Source: Acidobacteriaceae bacterium (GTDB taxonomy: Bacteria > Acidobacteriota > Terriglobia > Terriglobales > Acidobacteriaceae). From it: DNA of 5,306 nucleotides. Shown here in pieces: positions 5,000 through 5,306 of this stretch. The translations under genes and the position numbers were made by a program. How positions within the stretch are numbered: the stretch's first letter is position 1; the number at the start of each line of letters is the position of its first letter. A model generated the notes under the pieces. The model saw only the letters and a program-made list of their open reading frames with translations, was not told the DNA's origin and did no database searches. The stretch covers positions 13,228 to 18,533 of the forward strand of contig PMMJ01000459.1 in the NCBI GenBank assembly GCA_003162255.1, in the 5' to 3' direction.

Positions 5000-5306
5000 A
5001 TGAGTGAAAATCGCGAACTGACAATGGACGATTATCTGGCGATGCTGCGGCGCCGCCTTAAAGTCATTTTGATCCCGGCTCTGCTTGCCCCGATCGCGGG
5101 CTTCATGGTCTCGTATGCCTTCTCGCCGAAATATACCTCCCAGTCCACGGTTTTGGTCGAAGGCCAGAAGGTGCCCGACAACTACGTCGCGCCGGTCATC
5201 ACTTCCGATTTTACCCAGCGCGTTCAGACCCTCAGCCAGGAGGTCGTCAGCCCCACCCGCCTGCGCCCCGTGATTCAGAGCCTCGCGCTCGTCAAGCCCG
5301 AGGACT
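5000..5306 (+). CDS. Wzz/GumC-type polysaccharide chain-length determinant, N-terminal part
   Basis: The frame is open for 102 codons to the right edge. The start has a cytoplasmic MDDYLAMLRRRLK, a first membrane segment (about 22-41, ILIPALLAPIAGFMVSYAF), then SPKYTSQSTVLVEGQKVP, the usual entry to the Wzz periplasmic domain, and a helical stretch (SQEVVSPTRLRPVIQSL). Polysaccharide co-polymerases of this type sit in the inner membrane with a large periplasmic coiled-coil domain and regulate polymer length; in exosortase loci they follow the Wza-like gene. I chose the ATG at 5000, with GGTGA five bases upstream; an in-frame GTG at 4991 adds only three residues. The 39-base gap after the barrel gene supports one transcript. 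Whether a C-terminal tyrosine kinase is fused cannot be seen. Confidence 0.88.
   Translation, partial: MSENRELTMDDYLAMLRRRLKVILIPALLAPIAGFMVSYAFSPKYTSQSTVLVEGQKVPDNYVAPVITSDFTQRVQTLSQEVVSPTRLRPVIQSLALVKPED

Overview
The window is GC-rich and carries the divergent core of an exosortase-linked exopolysaccharide locus. The mix of gene families suggests a Gram-negative, probably Acidobacteriota (Terriglobia-like) genome: a stand-alone exosortase with a separate EpsI, a REC-less Fis-type AAA+ regulator, a short periplasmic Wza-like protein, a beta-barrel protein and a Wzz-like protein. The phylum call is inference from gene content and style; nothing in the window is a definitive phylogenetic marker.

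Layout. On the minus strand, reading leftwards from about 1382, lie an exosortase (474-1382) and an EpsI-family gene (1-477, cut by the left edge). They are joined by a 4-base start/stop overlap, so they form a translationally coupled pair. A non-coding divergent region follows (about 1383-1823). It is rich in short repeats and inverted repeats and has a perfect TATAAT on the plus strand. On the plus strand come a small AAA+/Fis-HTH regulator (1824-2765, possibly starting at 1758), a 146-base spacer with a small palindrome and a 9-base direct repeat, a 200-residue Wza-type polysaccharide export protein (2912-3514), a 471-residue outer-membrane beta-barrel protein (3545-4960), and the start of a Wzz/GumC-type chain-length determinant (5000 to the right edge).

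How it probably works together. The Wzz-like protein sits in the inner membrane and sets chain length. The short Wza-like protein bridges the periplasm, and the barrel probably provides the outer-membrane pore that the short Wza lacks. The exosortase/EpsI pair would process surface proteins carrying a PEP-CTERM-like tail, although no such substrate is encoded here. The regulator sits between the two arms and is the natural candidate to control one or both.

The most unusual item is the regulator. It is clearly derived from sigma-54 activators, yet it has no GAFTGA loop, no Walker B aspartate and no second arginine finger. It probably no longer works as a sigma-54 activator. The second point of interest is the repeat-dense divergent promoter region, and the third is the pairing of a truncated OPX protein with a barrel that contains a Gly-rich insert.
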